From: Helicobacter_J cappadocius
Lineage (GTDB): Bacteria > Campylobacterota > Campylobacteria > Campylobacterales > Helicobacteraceae
Reading direction: 5' to 3'
Length of the DNA: 44,331 bases
Assembly (NCBI RefSeq): GCF_030686155.1
Contig: NZ_JAUPEV010000014.1
Location: 1 to 44,331, forward strand
Below the pieces are notes generated by a model, which saw only the letters and a program-made list of their open reading frames with translations, searched no databases and was not told the DNA's origin. Numbering within the stretch: position 1 is the stretch's first letter; each line of letters opens with the position of its first letter. Shown here one piece after another: positions 35,109 to 43,813 of the stretch. The position numbers were made by a program, and so were the translations under genes.

Positions 35109-36070
35109 AAAAAATACTCACTATCGGAAGATATTTCAAATCAAGGTTTGGGCAAAGGGTCAGAAAAATCCCGATTTCACTAGAAGGATTTACTTGTCCA
35201 AATATTGATGGAAGCGTGGCAAAGGGCGGTTGCATATATTGTAGAAATGAAAGTTTTTCTCCTTCTATTGCAAAACTCTCTTCTGAGAAGCCATCTGTTA
35301 TGATGAATTTCAAAATGACAACCAACCCGCTCTTAAAACATCAACTTGATCAGCTAACAGAACAATTCAAGTGGCATTCAGAGTTCCACAAAGACAAGTT
35401 TGAGATTAGAAAATATCTAGTTTATTTTCAATCTTATACAAATACATATGCACCTTTTGATACCTTAAAACAACTCTATGAAAAAGCCCTCTCTTTTCCT
35501 AATGTAGTGGGTATGAGTATCGGAACAAGAGTGGATTGCGTAGAAGATGAAGTGCTTGATCTTCTTGAAGGATATGTCAAAAATGGCAAAGAAATATGGC
35601 TTGAATATGGGATTCAATCAGTCTATGACGAAACACTAAAAGCAACCAATAGAGGGCATCTCACAGATGGAATGAAAGAACTCTTTGCCAAAACAAGAAA
35701 TCGCGGTATTAAACTTTGTGCTCATCTTATCTATGGACTTCCAAATGAAACTCCTGATATGATGTTACATTCCTTGCGTACAATTTTAGATTGGGGAATT
35801 GATGGCATCAAAATCCATCCATTATATGTTGTAGAGGACACCCATTTAGCAAAAATATACCAATCAGGCAAATATACCCCTATCGAACTTGAAGAATACG
35901 CTGATTTGATTGTGCAATCATTGCAAATTATTCCTACAGATGTCGTTGTTCAAAGAATTAGCGCAGGTGCTCACGATGATACACTTCTAGCCCCAAAATG
36001 GTGCTTTGACAAAAATATTCAAATGAGATATTTACGCGATAGACTAAAGGCTGTAGGCATAGAATACTAA
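35105..36070 (+). CDS. Radical SAM protein, YhcC/TIGR01212-like
   Basis: The 321-residue protein has CPNIDGSVAKGGCIYCRNESF, with the iron-sulfur cysteines of a radical SAM enzyme spaced as in the YhcC family. Later segments GIQSVYDETLKATNRGHL and CAHLIYGLPNETPDMM match the SAM-barrel layout. The substrate of this family is not established to my knowledge. The start is TTG at 35105-35107, overlapping the purF stop (TTGA); AGGGAG lies upstream. It ends 10 bases before hemB. Confidence 0.85.
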   Translation: MKKILTIGRYFKSRFGQRVRKIPISLEGFTCPNIDGSVAKGGCIYCRNESFSPSIAKLSSEKPSVMMNFKMTTNPLLKHQLDQLTEQFKWHSEFHKDKFEIRKYLVYFQSYTNTYAPFDTLKQLYEKALSFPNVVGMSIGTRVDCVEDEVLDLLEGYVKNGKEIWLEYGIQSVYDETLKATNRGHLTDGMKELFAKTRNRGIKLCAHLIYGLPNETPDMMLHSLRTILDWGIDGIKIHPLYVVEDTHLAKIYQSGKYTPIELEEYADLIVQSLQIIPTDVVVQRISAGAHDDTLLAPKWCFDKNIQMRYLRDRLKAVGIEY

Positions 36071-36080
36071 AGGAGATAAA

Positions 36081-37055
36081 ATGTTTAGAAGATTGAGACG
36101 ATTGCGATTAAAAGAAGGATTAAGAGATCTAGTAAGGGAAACTCGATTGGATATTAGGGATTTTATTTATCCTCTTTTTGTGGTTGAAGGTGAGGGAATA
36201 AAAAATGAAATATCTTCTATGCCAGATGTATATCAAATGAGCTGTGATAATATTCTCAAAGAATGTGAGGAATTGCAAAAATTAGGTATCCATCATATTC
36301 TTTTATTTGGAATCCCCTCTCATAAAGATTCTTGCGGAAGTGAAGCTTTGAGCGATCAAGGGATTGTAGCAAAAACAATCCGTGCTGTTAAATCAAAATA
36401 TCCACAGATGATAGTTACAGCTGATTTGTGTTTTTGTGAATACACCGACCACGGACATTGTGGTATTATTGATCCACATCTTAAAAGTGTCGATAATGAC
36501 GCAACTTTAGAAATTTTAGGGCAACAAGCCATAGTTCTATGCAATAGCGGGGCTGATATTATTGCACCAAGCACAATGATGGATGGAATGGTGATTCATA
36601 TACGTACAAGCCTTGATAAAACAGGATTTTCGCATATCCCCATTATGAGCTATTCTACAAAATTTGCAAGTGCGTATTATGGACCATTTAGAGATGTAGC
36701 TCAGTCTGCTCCAAGCTTTGGGGACAGAAAAAGTTATCAAGAAGATCCTGCAAATAGAAGAGAGGCTATTCTTGAAAGTCTTAATGATGAAGCCGAAGGA
36801 GCAGATATTTTGATGGTAAAACCAGCCTTGGCTTATTTGGATATCATTAGAGATGTAAGAGAGAGAACTCTTTTGCCTTTAGCTATTTATAATGTAAGCG
36901 GGGAGTATGCTATATTAAAAGCTGCTCAAAAAGCAGGTGTGATTGATTATGAAAAAACAATGGTAGAAACGATGATTGCATTCAAACGTGCGGGTGCAGA
37001 TATTATCATTTCCTACCATGCCAAAGAAATTGCAAATTATCTAAGCAAAAACTAA
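36081..37055 (+). CDS. hemB: Delta-aminolevulinic acid dehydratase (porphobilinogen synthase)
   Basis: The 324-residue cytosolic enzyme condenses two 5-aminolevulinate molecules to porphobilinogen in haem synthesis. The Schiff-base lysines are Lys194 (MSYSTKFASAYYGPF) and Lys247 (DILMVKPALAYLD). Cys117, Cys119 and Cys127 in DLCFCEYTDHGHCG give a zinc-dependent form. AGGAG precedes the ATG. Its stop overlaps by four bases the stop of a convergent beta-barrel gene. In H. pylori hemB also sits beside arsS and yebC, as I recall. Confidence 0.97.
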   Translation: MFRRLRRLRLKEGLRDLVRETRLDIRDFIYPLFVVEGEGIKNEISSMPDVYQMSCDNILKECEELQKLGIHHILLFGIPSHKDSCGSEALSDQGIVAKTIRAVKSKYPQMIVTADLCFCEYTDHGHCGIIDPHLKSVDNDATLEILGQQAIVLCNSGADIIAPSTMMDGMVIHIRTSLDKTGFSHIPIMSYSTKFASAYYGPFRDVAQSAPSFGDRKSYQEDPANRREAILESLNDEAEGADILMVKPALAYLDIIRDVRERTLLPLAIYNVSGEYAILKAAQKAGVIDYEKTMVETMIAFKRAGADIIISYHAKEIANYLSKN

Positions 37056-37666
37056 AGATTAAAAAAATACATATAAGAGATTCCGTAATAGATATTCTTA
37101 AAACGTCTATTTACGGGGACATTTTTATAGACATCATTACTATATCTACCCATTGAATAAATCGGAATACCAGCACTCAATTCTATGCGATGTCTAGAGT
37201 TAATAGTGGTATTTACACCTAAGATTCCAAATATTTCATTAGAGATAATATATTCACTAGTTCTTTCATAATAACCATTAAAATAACTAACCCCTGCCAC
37301 AAGACCAAAATCAAACTTCTCGCTGCTATAGTAATTGAACAAATACTCTAATCCTACCTGTGTGCCTACCCCTGAATAAAGATCAAAAGAATCAGACTTG
37401 TTTAATAACTTGATATTTGCATACCCCATTCCAAGAAATCCCAAAATTGCATTTTTTTTTGTAAAAAAATATTCTATCCCTATCTTACCTCCGATATATC
37501 CCTCATAGCCATAACGTTTTACACTCGCAACATCTCCATATTTGGAGTCATAGATGCTGTCCGTCCCCCTAGTATCAGCCCCCAATAATAATTTTAAACT
37601 ATCACTTGCATAACCACTAGAAACACCAAAAATCAGAACAAACAAAACTCCTCTAAACAACTTCAT
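37052..37666 (-). CDS. Small outer-membrane beta-barrel protein, function unknown
   Basis: The 204-residue product has a signal peptide (MKLFRGVLFVLIFGVSSGYA, cut after YA) and about eight amphipathic Tyr/Phe/Gly-rich strands. The ending YGISYMYFFNL is typical of a Helicobacter outer-membrane barrel. Size fits an eight-stranded barrel. It converges on hemB with stop codons overlapping (37052-37055). A minus-strand TATAAT (37702-37697) 31 bases before the ATG is a likely -10, and AAGGAAAC gives a ribosome binding site. No specific family recognised. Confidence 0.75.
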   Translation of the reverse strand: MKLFRGVLFVLIFGVSSGYASDSLKLLLGADTRGTDSIYDSKYGDVASVKRYGYEGYIGGKIGIEYFFTKKNAILGFLGMGYANIKLLNKSDSFDLYSGVGTQVGLEYLFNYYSSEKFDFGLVAGVSYFNGYYERTSEYIISNEIFGILGVNTTINSRHRIELSAGIPIYSMGRYSNDVYKNVPVNRRFKNIYYGISYMYFFNL

Positions 37667-37696
37667 ATATGTTTCCTTAGATTCTTTTTAATACTA

Positions 37697-37702
37697 ATTA
37701 TA
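37697..37702 (-). promoter_or_regulatory. Candidate -10 of the small beta-barrel gene
   Basis: TATAAT on the minus strand, about 31 bases before the start at 37666, in AT-rich sequence. Confidence 0.5.
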
Positions 37703-37778
37703 ACAAAAAGACCTATCTTTAACTAAATTTTTTTGGCATAAGCTAGATAATATCGCAAAGATATACTTTTGAATTTGA

Positions 37779-37784
37779 TATAAT
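37779..37784 (+). promoter_or_regulatory. Candidate -10 of yebC
   Basis: TATAAT lies 22 bases before the yebC start, with AGGAG between; no clear -35. Confidence 0.55.
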
Positions 37785-37806
37785 TAAGCAAAAAATAGGA
37801 GCATAT

Positions 37807-38541
37807 ATGGGAAGAGCATTTGAATATCGTCGTGCGGCAAAAGAAAAGCGATGGGATAAAATGAGTAAGGTTTTCCCTAAACTTGCCAAAACGATAACTG
37901 TAGCGGCAAAAGAAGGTGGAAGCGATCCAGAAATGAACGCGAAACTAAGAACGGCTATTGCTAATGCCAAAGCTCAAAATATGCCAAAAGACAACATTGA
38001 CGCAGCCATAAAAAGAGCAAGTGGCAAAGATGGTGTTTTTTCTGAAGTAACCTATGAAGGCAAGGCGAGTTATGGGGTATTAATATTTATTGAATGTACA
38101 ACAGACAACACCACTCGAACGGTTGCTAATATCAAAAGTTACTTTAACAAAACTCCTGGATCTTCCATGCTTACCAATGGTTCTTTGGAATTTATGTTTT
38201 CAAGAAAAAGTGTGTTTGAAATCGACAAAAAAGATATTGATGATTTGGCAATACAAACAGAGAGCTTAGAGTTAAATCTTATTGACTACGGATTACAAGA
38301 GCTTGAAAGCATTCAAACCCAAGAAGGTGAAATTCTCGTTATTTATGGCGATTATACAGATTTTGGCAAATTAAATGATGGTTTAGAATCTCTAAAAATC
38401 CCCATCAAAAAAGCCTCTTTAAAGCGGATTGCAAATACTCCGATCAATCTTAGCGTTGAACAACTAAGTGAAATTGAAAAACTCTTAGATAAAATTGAAG
38501 ATGATGATGACGTACAAGCTGTCTATACAAATATAAACTAA
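37807..38541 (+). CDS. yebC: YebC/PmpR-family protein
   Basis: The 244-residue protein belongs to a universal family first described as transcriptional regulators and more recently linked to relief of ribosome stalling at proline stretches. The N-terminal helical domain carries the family signature (MGRAFEYRRAAKEKRWDKMS, then AKEGGSDPEMNAKLRTAIANA). Two alpha/beta domains follow, with an acidic end IEDDDDVQAVYTNI. Length is normal. It sits 18 bases before the wbp operon and close to hemB, as in H. pylori (HP0162-HP0163 from memory). Confidence 0.93.
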   Translation: MGRAFEYRRAAKEKRWDKMSKVFPKLAKTITVAAKEGGSDPEMNAKLRTAIANAKAQNMPKDNIDAAIKRASGKDGVFSEVTYEGKASYGVLIFIECTTDNTTRTVANIKSYFNKTPGSSMLTNGSLEFMFSRKSVFEIDKKDIDDLAIQTESLELNLIDYGLQELESIQTQEGEILVIYGDYTDFGKLNDGLESLKIPIKKASLKRIANTPINLSVEQLSEIEKLLDKIEDDDDVQAVYTNIN

Positions 38542-38547
38542 ACATTG

Positions 38548-38553
38548 TATAAT
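38548..38553 (+). promoter_or_regulatory. Candidate -10 placing transcription start at the wbpI ATG
   Basis: TATAAT is followed by six bases and then the ATG at 38560. A start at the usual distance would fall on or next to the A of ATG, giving a leaderless mRNA. The region before the ATG (TCCCCCT) has no Shine-Dalgarno sequence. Confidence 0.45.
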
Positions 38554-38559
38554 CCCCCT

Positions 38560-39621
38560 ATGAAAATATTGACAATACTAGGGGCTAGACCTCAATTTAT
38601 CAAAGCTTCCTCCCAAAGTAAGGCATTCAAAAAATACCCTGAAATTCAGGAAATTATCCTCCATACCGGGCAACATTATGATTTTAAAATGAGTCAGGTT
38701 TTTTTTTCTGATCTTGATATTCCCAAACCAACATTTTTTCTCAAAAGTGGGGGTAAAACACATGCAAAAATGACTGGTGAAATGATGGAAGGTATCGAAA
38801 AAATTATTTTAAAAATAAAGCCTGATAGAGTGCTAGTTTATGGGGATACAAACTCAACTCTAGCAGGAGCACTCAGTGCTGCTAAATTACATATTCCAAT
38901 TATCCATATTGAAGCTGGACTACGTAGTTTCAACATACAAATGCCTGAAGAAATTAACCGCATCTTAACAGACAGAATATCAAGCTTACTTTTTTGTCCT
39001 ACTCAAAATGCGTATGAAAATCTGAAAAAAGAAGGATTTTTAAACTTTCCTTGCAAAATTCATATCAGTGGAGATGTGATGCTTGACTCCATCAAACAAT
39101 ATTCAAAATATGCAAAAAAACCAAATATTCCTCTATCAAATAATTTTGTCTTAGCTACAATTCATAGAGCTGAAAATACAAATGATATAGAAAAATTAAA
39201 ATCTATTTTTGATGCTCTTGAATATATTGGCAGAGAAGTTCAAGTCATTCTTCCTCTTCATCCACGAGTAGCAAAAATACTCAAACATCAAAAAATAAAC
39301 ACTTCAAATATTTCATTCATAGATCCATTAGGTTATCTTGAGATGATTTGGTTACTCCAAAACACTCAAGCTGTTTTTACAGATAGTGGAGGATTACAAA
39401 AAGAAGCTTATTTTTTTTCTAAGCCATGCTTTGTACTCCGAGAAGAAAGTGAATGGGTGGAACTCACAAAAAATAATTGCAACATCTTAGTAGGTGCAGA
39501 TAAAGAAAAGATTATTAGCTGTTTTGGTAATATATCTGACTTGTTTGCTAGGTCTTTTCCTAAAAATCTATTTGGTGATGGATGTGCAACAGAATTGATA
39601 GCAAAAACTATTTTGGAGTGA
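38560..39621 (+). CDS. wbpI: UDP-GlcNAc(3NAc)A / UDP-GlcNAc 2-epimerase, WbpI/WecB-type
   Basis: The 353-residue epimerase has the family features GARPQF at residues 8-13, GDTNS at 95-99 and HIEAGLRS at 116-123, plus SDSGG-like TDSGGLQKEA. The acidic residues Asp96, Glu118 and Glu130 match catalytic positions in WecB. Sequence alone does not separate UDP-GlcNAc from UDP-GlcNAc3NAcA epimerases. The following four genes (wbpB, D, E and A homologues) favour the latter, as the last step to UDP-2,3-diacetamido-mannuronic acid. ATG 38560 is preferred to a TTG at 38545 because the family starts MKILTILGARPQ. It is the first gene of the five-gene operon. Confidence 0.85.
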   Translation: MKILTILGARPQFIKASSQSKAFKKYPEIQEIILHTGQHYDFKMSQVFFSDLDIPKPTFFLKSGGKTHAKMTGEMMEGIEKIILKIKPDRVLVYGDTNSTLAGALSAAKLHIPIIHIEAGLRSFNIQMPEEINRILTDRISSLLFCPTQNAYENLKKEGFLNFPCKIHISGDVMLDSIKQYSKYAKKPNIPLSNNFVLATIHRAENTNDIEKLKSIFDALEYIGREVQVILPLHPRVAKILKHQKINTSNISFIDPLGYLEMIWLLQNTQAVFTDSGGLQKEAYFFSKPCFVLREESEWVELTKNNCNILVGADKEKIISCFGNISDLFARSFPKNLFGDGCATELIAKTILE

Positions 39622-39623
39622 AT

Positions 39624-40565
39624 ATGAAATTTGGAATCATAGGCGTTGGTGGTTATATCGCACCTCGCCATCTCAAAGCCATCAAAGATACGGGCAATAC
39701 TTTGATATGTGCATTAGATCCCAGAGATTCTGTTGGGATTTTAGATAGTTATTTTCCACAAACCGATTTTTTTACCGAATTTGAACGTTTCGATCGTCAT
39801 ATCGACAAACTCAGACGAAAAAATGAAGGGCTTGATTATATCTGTATCTGTTCTCCAAACTACCTACATGATAGCCATATACGCTTTGCCCTTAGAAGTG
39901 GAGTAAATGCTATCTGCGAAAAACCACTGGTTTTAAATACATGGAACATCGATGGACTCAAAGAGATTCAAAAAGAAAGTGGAAAAAAGATATATAATAT
40001 TCTTCAACTTCGTTTGCATCCTAGTATTATCGCTCTAAAAGAAAAAGTTCAAAGAGAACTTGAACAAGATCCAAATAAAATCTATGATGTCACTCTTACT
40101 TATATTACAAGCAGAGGAAAATGGTATTTTGTATCCTGGAAAGGAGATGTGAGCAAAAGCGGGGGGATTGCTACTAATATTGGAGTGCATTTCTTTGATA
40201 TGCTTTCTTATGTATTTGGAGATGTTAAAAAAAACATTGTCCATATCTCAAAACCTGATTGTATGGGAGGATATTTGGAACTCAAAAATGCTCGTGTAAG
40301 ATGGTTTTTATCTATTAACAAAGATCATCTACCAAAAGAAGACAAAAGAACTTACCGTTCAGTGCTTGTTAATGATGAAGAAGTTGAATTCACTGATGGT
40401 TTTACCGATTTGCATACATTAAGCTATGAGCAAATTCTAAACGGCAAAGGTTTTACATTAGAAGATGCAATATCTTGTATAGAGATTGTCCATGACATTA
40501 GAAATATCACCCCTATAGGAATGATAGGAGATTATCATCCATTATGTCAAAAAGTCTTCAAATGA
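39624..40565 (+). CDS. wbpB: UDP-N-acetylglucosaminuronate 3-dehydrogenase, WbpB/WlbA-type
   Basis: The 313-residue Gfo/Idh/MocA oxidoreductase oxidises C3 of UDP-GlcNAcA to the 3-keto sugar. A Rossmann motif GVGGYIAPRH is at residues 7-16 and the family EKP triad at 99-101 (Lys100). SKSGGIATNIGVHFFDML contains the conserved His. The start at 39624 lies two bases after the wbpI stop, with GGAG at 39615-39618. The frame is open from 39582, but that would extend into wbpI. The neighbours encode the aminotransferase and acetyltransferase acting on its product. Confidence 0.88.
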   Translation: MKFGIIGVGGYIAPRHLKAIKDTGNTLICALDPRDSVGILDSYFPQTDFFTEFERFDRHIDKLRRKNEGLDYICICSPNYLHDSHIRFALRSGVNAICEKPLVLNTWNIDGLKEIQKESGKKIYNILQLRLHPSIIALKEKVQRELEQDPNKIYDVTLTYITSRGKWYFVSWKGDVSKSGGIATNIGVHFFDMLSYVFGDVKKNIVHISKPDCMGGYLELKNARVRWFLSINKDHLPKEDKRTYRSVLVNDEEVEFTDGFTDLHTLSYEQILNGKGFTLEDAISCIEIVHDIRNITPIGMIGDYHPLCQKVFK

Positions 40566-41131
40566 ATCTTTTTATACATCATTCAAGTTTTATAGATGAA
40601 AATGTAAAAATCGCACAAGGAACTAAAATATGGCATTTTTGTCATATTTTGAGTGGTTGTGATATTGGAAAAAACTGCTCTTTTGGTCAAAATTGCGTTG
40701 TTGGTCCAAATGTTAAAATAGGCAATGGATGCAAAGTCCAAAATAATGTCAGCATCTATGAGGGTGTTGAATGTGAAGAAAATGTATTTTTAGGACCTTC
40801 GGTTGTCTTTACAAATGTTTATAACCCTAGAGCCTTTATCAATCGCAAAAATGAATTTAAAAAAACAATTCTAAAAAAAGGTTGTTCTATTGGTGCGAAT
40901 GCAACCATTGTGTGCGGGATAAAGATTGGTGAATATGCTTTTGTGGGTGCAGGTTCGCTGATTAGAGAAGATGTAAAAGCATTTGCTCTGATGGTAGGTG
41001 TTCCTGCCAGGCAGATTGGTTGGGTAGATAAAGGAGGGAAAAAAATGATTTTTGATTCTAATAATATAGCCAAAGATAGCTATGATGGAAGCTATTATAT
41101 CCTCAAAAATGATGAGGTATTTGAACAATGA
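40562..41131 (+). CDS. wbpD: UDP-2-acetamido-3-amino-glucuronate N-acetyltransferase, WbpD/WlbB-type
   Basis: The 189-residue left-handed beta-helix acetyltransferase adds the 3-N-acetyl group using acetyl-CoA. Hexapeptide repeats run through CDIGKNCSFGQNCVVGPNVK and again CSIGANATIVCG to VPARQIGW. The start at ATG 40562 overlaps the wbpB stop (ATGA) and gives the family N-terminus MNLFIHHSSF; an upstream ATG at 40544 would add six residues and has a poorly spaced AGGAG. The stop overlaps wbpE by four bases. Confidence 0.88.
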   Translation: MNLFIHHSSFIDENVKIAQGTKIWHFCHILSGCDIGKNCSFGQNCVVGPNVKIGNGCKVQNNVSIYEGVECEENVFLGPSVVFTNVYNPRAFINRKNEFKKTILKKGCSIGANATIVCGIKIGEYAFVGAGSLIREDVKAFALMVGVPARQIGWVDKGGKKMIFDSNNIAKDSYDGSYYILKNDEVFEQ

Positions 41132-42216
41132 AGATTGATTTTGCCAATCTTACTTTAGCACACCAAGAATATGCTACAGAAATCAATGTAGCTATCCAAA
41201 AAACTATAGAAAAATCTCATTTTATTATGGGAGATGAGGTTGAGCTGCTTGAAGATGAATTGAAAAACTTCACAGGTTCAAATCATGTCATCACTTGCTC
41301 AAGTGGCACTTCTGCACTCTTACTTGCACTTAGCGCAATAGGAATTGGAACTAATGATGAAGTCATTACGAGCCCTTTTAGCTTTATTGCTGCAGCTGAA
41401 ATGATTGCATTTTTGGGGGCAAAGCCTGTATTTGTAGATATAGATCCCCTAACTTATCAAATAAACCCATCACTTATCACATCAGCTATTACCCCCAAAA
41501 CAAAAGCAATTATTCCTGTAAGCTTATTTGGGCAACCTTCAGATATGGATTCCATTAACAAAATAGCTCAAAAACACAATCTAATCGTCATAGAAGATGG
41601 GGCACAAAGTTTTGGAGCAACTTACAAAGAGAAAAAAAGTTGCAATCTCACGCCTATAGCAACAACTAGCTTTTTTCCAGCCAAACCCTTAGGATGCTAT
41701 GGAGATGGCGGGGCGGTGTTTTGCAATGATGAACACATCGCTACAAAAATCAAAAGTCTCAGGATTCATGGACAAACAAAACGTTATGAGCATTCTTATA
41801 TAGGACTAGGAGCTAGACTTGACACAATCCAAGCTGCTATTTTAAGGGTAAAACTCAAATACTACCCTATTAAAATCAGTAAAAGAAATCAAGTTGCCAA
41901 ACTCTATGAAAAATATCTAAAAAATAAGTCTGTAAAACTTCCTATTATTGGCGATCATATTCAAAGCGTTTATGCTCAATATAGCATTTTGTCAGCCGAT
42001 AGAAACTCCCTAGAAAAAAAACTAAAACAAAATAATATTCCTTATGCTATTCATTACCCTATTGCGCTCCATCTTCAACCTTGTTTTTCCTATCTGGGTT
42101 ATCAAGAAGGTGATTTTCCTATCGCGGAAAAAACTTGCAAACAAATATTAAGCTTACCTATGAATCCTTATCTGTCTGAAAATGAGATTGAATACATATC
42201 AGGAGTTATAGATTGA
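41128..42216 (+). CDS. wbpE: UDP-3-keto-sugar aminotransferase, WbpE/WlbC-type
   Basis: The 362-residue DegT/DnrJ/EryC1 aminotransferase uses pyridoxal phosphate to place an amino group at C3 of the 3-keto product of WbpB. The cofactor lysine is Lys186 in SFFPAKPLGCYGDGGA. IEDGAQSFGA holds the conserved Asp157 and CSSGTSALLLAL the phosphate-binding loop. It overlaps wbpD (ATGA) and shares its last bases with the TTG start of wbpA. Confidence 0.9.
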   Translation: MKIDFANLTLAHQEYATEINVAIQKTIEKSHFIMGDEVELLEDELKNFTGSNHVITCSSGTSALLLALSAIGIGTNDEVITSPFSFIAAAEMIAFLGAKPVFVDIDPLTYQINPSLITSAITPKTKAIIPVSLFGQPSDMDSINKIAQKHNLIVIEDGAQSFGATYKEKKSCNLTPIATTSFFPAKPLGCYGDGGAVFCNDEHIATKIKSLRIHGQTKRYEHSYIGLGARLDTIQAAILRVKLKYYPIKISKRNQVAKLYEKYLKNKSVKLPIIGDHIQSVYAQYSILSADRNSLEKKLKQNNIPYAIHYPIALHLQPCFSYLGYQEGDFPIAEKTCKQILSLPMNPYLSENEIEYISGVID

Positions 42217-43499
42217 AATCAGATAAAATAATCGCAATTATTGGTCTAGGATATGTGGGGCTTCCTCTTGCTATTGAATTTGGAAAACTTTATCAAACAA
42301 TCGGATTTGATATAGACAAAAACAGAATAAAAGAACTCTTAGAACATAAAGATAAAAACGATCAGGTTTTAAATACAGATTTTCAAGCCTCTAATCATCT
42401 ATACTTCACTCACAAGCATCATGAAATCCAAAAAGCAGATATTTATATCATTACCGTTCCAACCCCCGTGGATAAATACAAAACTCCAGATATATCAGCA
42501 CTTCTACAGGCCTCAAAAATAGTAGGAGAGGGACTAAAAAAAGGAAATATCGTCATTTACGAATCCACCACCTATCCCACCTGCACTCAACAAAATTGTG
42601 TCCCTGTTTTGGAAACTTCAAGCAATCTTATTTATAACAAAGACTTCTTTGTGGGATATTCACCTGAGCGAATCAACCCTGGAGATAAGCAGAACACTCT
42701 CACAAACATCAAAAAAATCACCTCGGGAAGCACAAAAAAGATCGCTGAAGAAATTGATGCACTCTATTCTTCTATCATAACAGCAGGAACCTATCTAGCA
42801 CCTTCTATAGAAGTTGCTGAAGCAGCAAAGGCCATAGAAAATGCTCAAAGAGATCTTAATATTGCTTTTGTAAATGAACTTGCTATGATATTTGACAAAC
42901 TTGGCATTGATACTTATGAAGTATTACAAGCTGCTAGTAGTAAATGGAATTTTTTAAAATTCACTCCCGGTCTTGTGGGTGGTCACTGCATCGGTGTGGA
43001 TCCGTATTATCTCACACATATTGCTTCAAAAATGGGTTATCATCCAAAAGTCATATCTGCTGGAAGACAAATAAATGATGCTATGCCTGTATTCATCGCA
43101 CAAAAAATGATAAAATTATTAGCAAAAAATTACCTAGAGATACTAAATGCAAAGATATTATTACTAGGCATCACTTTTAAAGAAAACTGTAAAGACACTA
43201 GAAATTCAAAAGTCCCTCAAGTAGCAAAAGAACTATTAGATTTTGGCTGTGATGTTCATATATGCGATCCAATAGCTGATAAAGCTGAGGTTAAAAAAAC
43301 ATATCAAATAGATATTTTTGATCTTCCTGAAACGTTTAAAAATGCTCAAGAAACAAAATATGATGGCATTATTCTGTGCGTTGCTCACCAAGAGTTTAAA
43401 AACATCTCCCTCCCCTTGCTTGTGCATAAAAATAGCGTGATATATGATCTAAAAGGATTTTTGGAAACTAAATCATCAGAAAATATCACTAGACTTTAA
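42213..43499 (+). CDS. wbpA: UDP-N-acetylglucosamine 6-dehydrogenase, WbpA-type
   Basis: The 428-residue nucleotide-sugar dehydrogenase oxidises UDP-GlcNAc to UDP-GlcNAcA with two NAD. The Rossmann motif GLGYVG is at residues 11-16, Lys206 in AEAAKAIEN and the catalytic Cys259 in GGHCIGVDPYYL. A C-terminal UDP-binding domain contains LGITFKENCKDTRNSK. The start is TTG at 42213-42215 overlapping the wbpE stop (TTGA), with AGGAG at 42201-42205. TviB/WecC-type alternatives are possible from sequence alone; the operon context makes WbpA the best name. Confidence 0.88.
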   Translation: MKSDKIIAIIGLGYVGLPLAIEFGKLYQTIGFDIDKNRIKELLEHKDKNDQVLNTDFQASNHLYFTHKHHEIQKADIYIITVPTPVDKYKTPDISALLQASKIVGEGLKKGNIVIYESTTYPTCTQQNCVPVLETSSNLIYNKDFFVGYSPERINPGDKQNTLTNIKKITSGSTKKIAEEIDALYSSIITAGTYLAPSIEVAEAAKAIENAQRDLNIAFVNELAMIFDKLGIDTYEVLQAASSKWNFLKFTPGLVGGHCIGVDPYYLTHIASKMGYHPKVISAGRQINDAMPVFIAQKMIKLLAKNYLEILNAKILLLGITFKENCKDTRNSKVPQVAKELLDFGCDVHICDPIADKAEVKKTYQIDIFDLPETFKNAQETKYDGIILCVAHQEFKNISLPLLVHKNSVIYDLKGFLETKSSENITRL

Positions 43500-43530
43500 G
43501 CATCTCAGATGAAGATTTAGTGTAAAAAGC

Positions 43531-43559
43531 TTGACTTATATAATAAAATAGCTTATAAT
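43531..43559 (+). promoter_or_regulatory. Promoter of tRNA-Asn
   Basis: TTGACT (43531-43536) and TATAAT (43554-43559) are spaced 17 bases apart and end 19 bases before the tRNA. Like the tRNA-tuf promoter it has a good -35 element. Confidence 0.8.
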
Positions 43560-43578
43560 CACGACCTTAGTTTTATAT

Positions 43579-43653
43579 TCCAGATTAGCTCAGCGGTAGA
43601 GTAGGCGGCTGTTAACCGCTTGGTCGTAGGTTCGAATCCTACATCTGGAGCCA
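43579..43653 (+). tRNA. tRNA-Asn (GTT)
   Basis: A 75-base cloverleaf with encoded CCA. The acceptor stem is TCCAGAT/ATCTGGA. The anticodon stem GCGGC/GCCG-type around CTGTTAA gives anticodon GTT. The T-arm contains GGTTCGAATCC. Position: between the wbp operon and the hsdS gene. Confidence 0.97.
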
Positions 43654-43813
43654 CATTCTTCGGATATACCACATCACTTAAAATCACTCTTATAAATTCC
43701 TAGACTTTATAATCTATAAAACCCCGCTATAAACTTCTAACAATCCGTTCGCATCTCTATCATCCCTCCTAATCTCAAATGAAACTTTTATTTTGTTTGA
43801 AAACCTCATTATG

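Noticed and set aside
37452..37460. T9 run in the small barrel gene (also T9 at 38699-38707 and T8 in wbpI) as phase-variation tracts
   Set aside because: The frames are intact, the runs encode ordinary Lys/Phe codons and such A/T runs are common at this base composition.
39582..39623. Longer N-terminus for wbpB
   Set aside because: It overlaps wbpI and adds residues before the Rossmann start MKFGIIGVGG; GGAG precedes ATG 39624.
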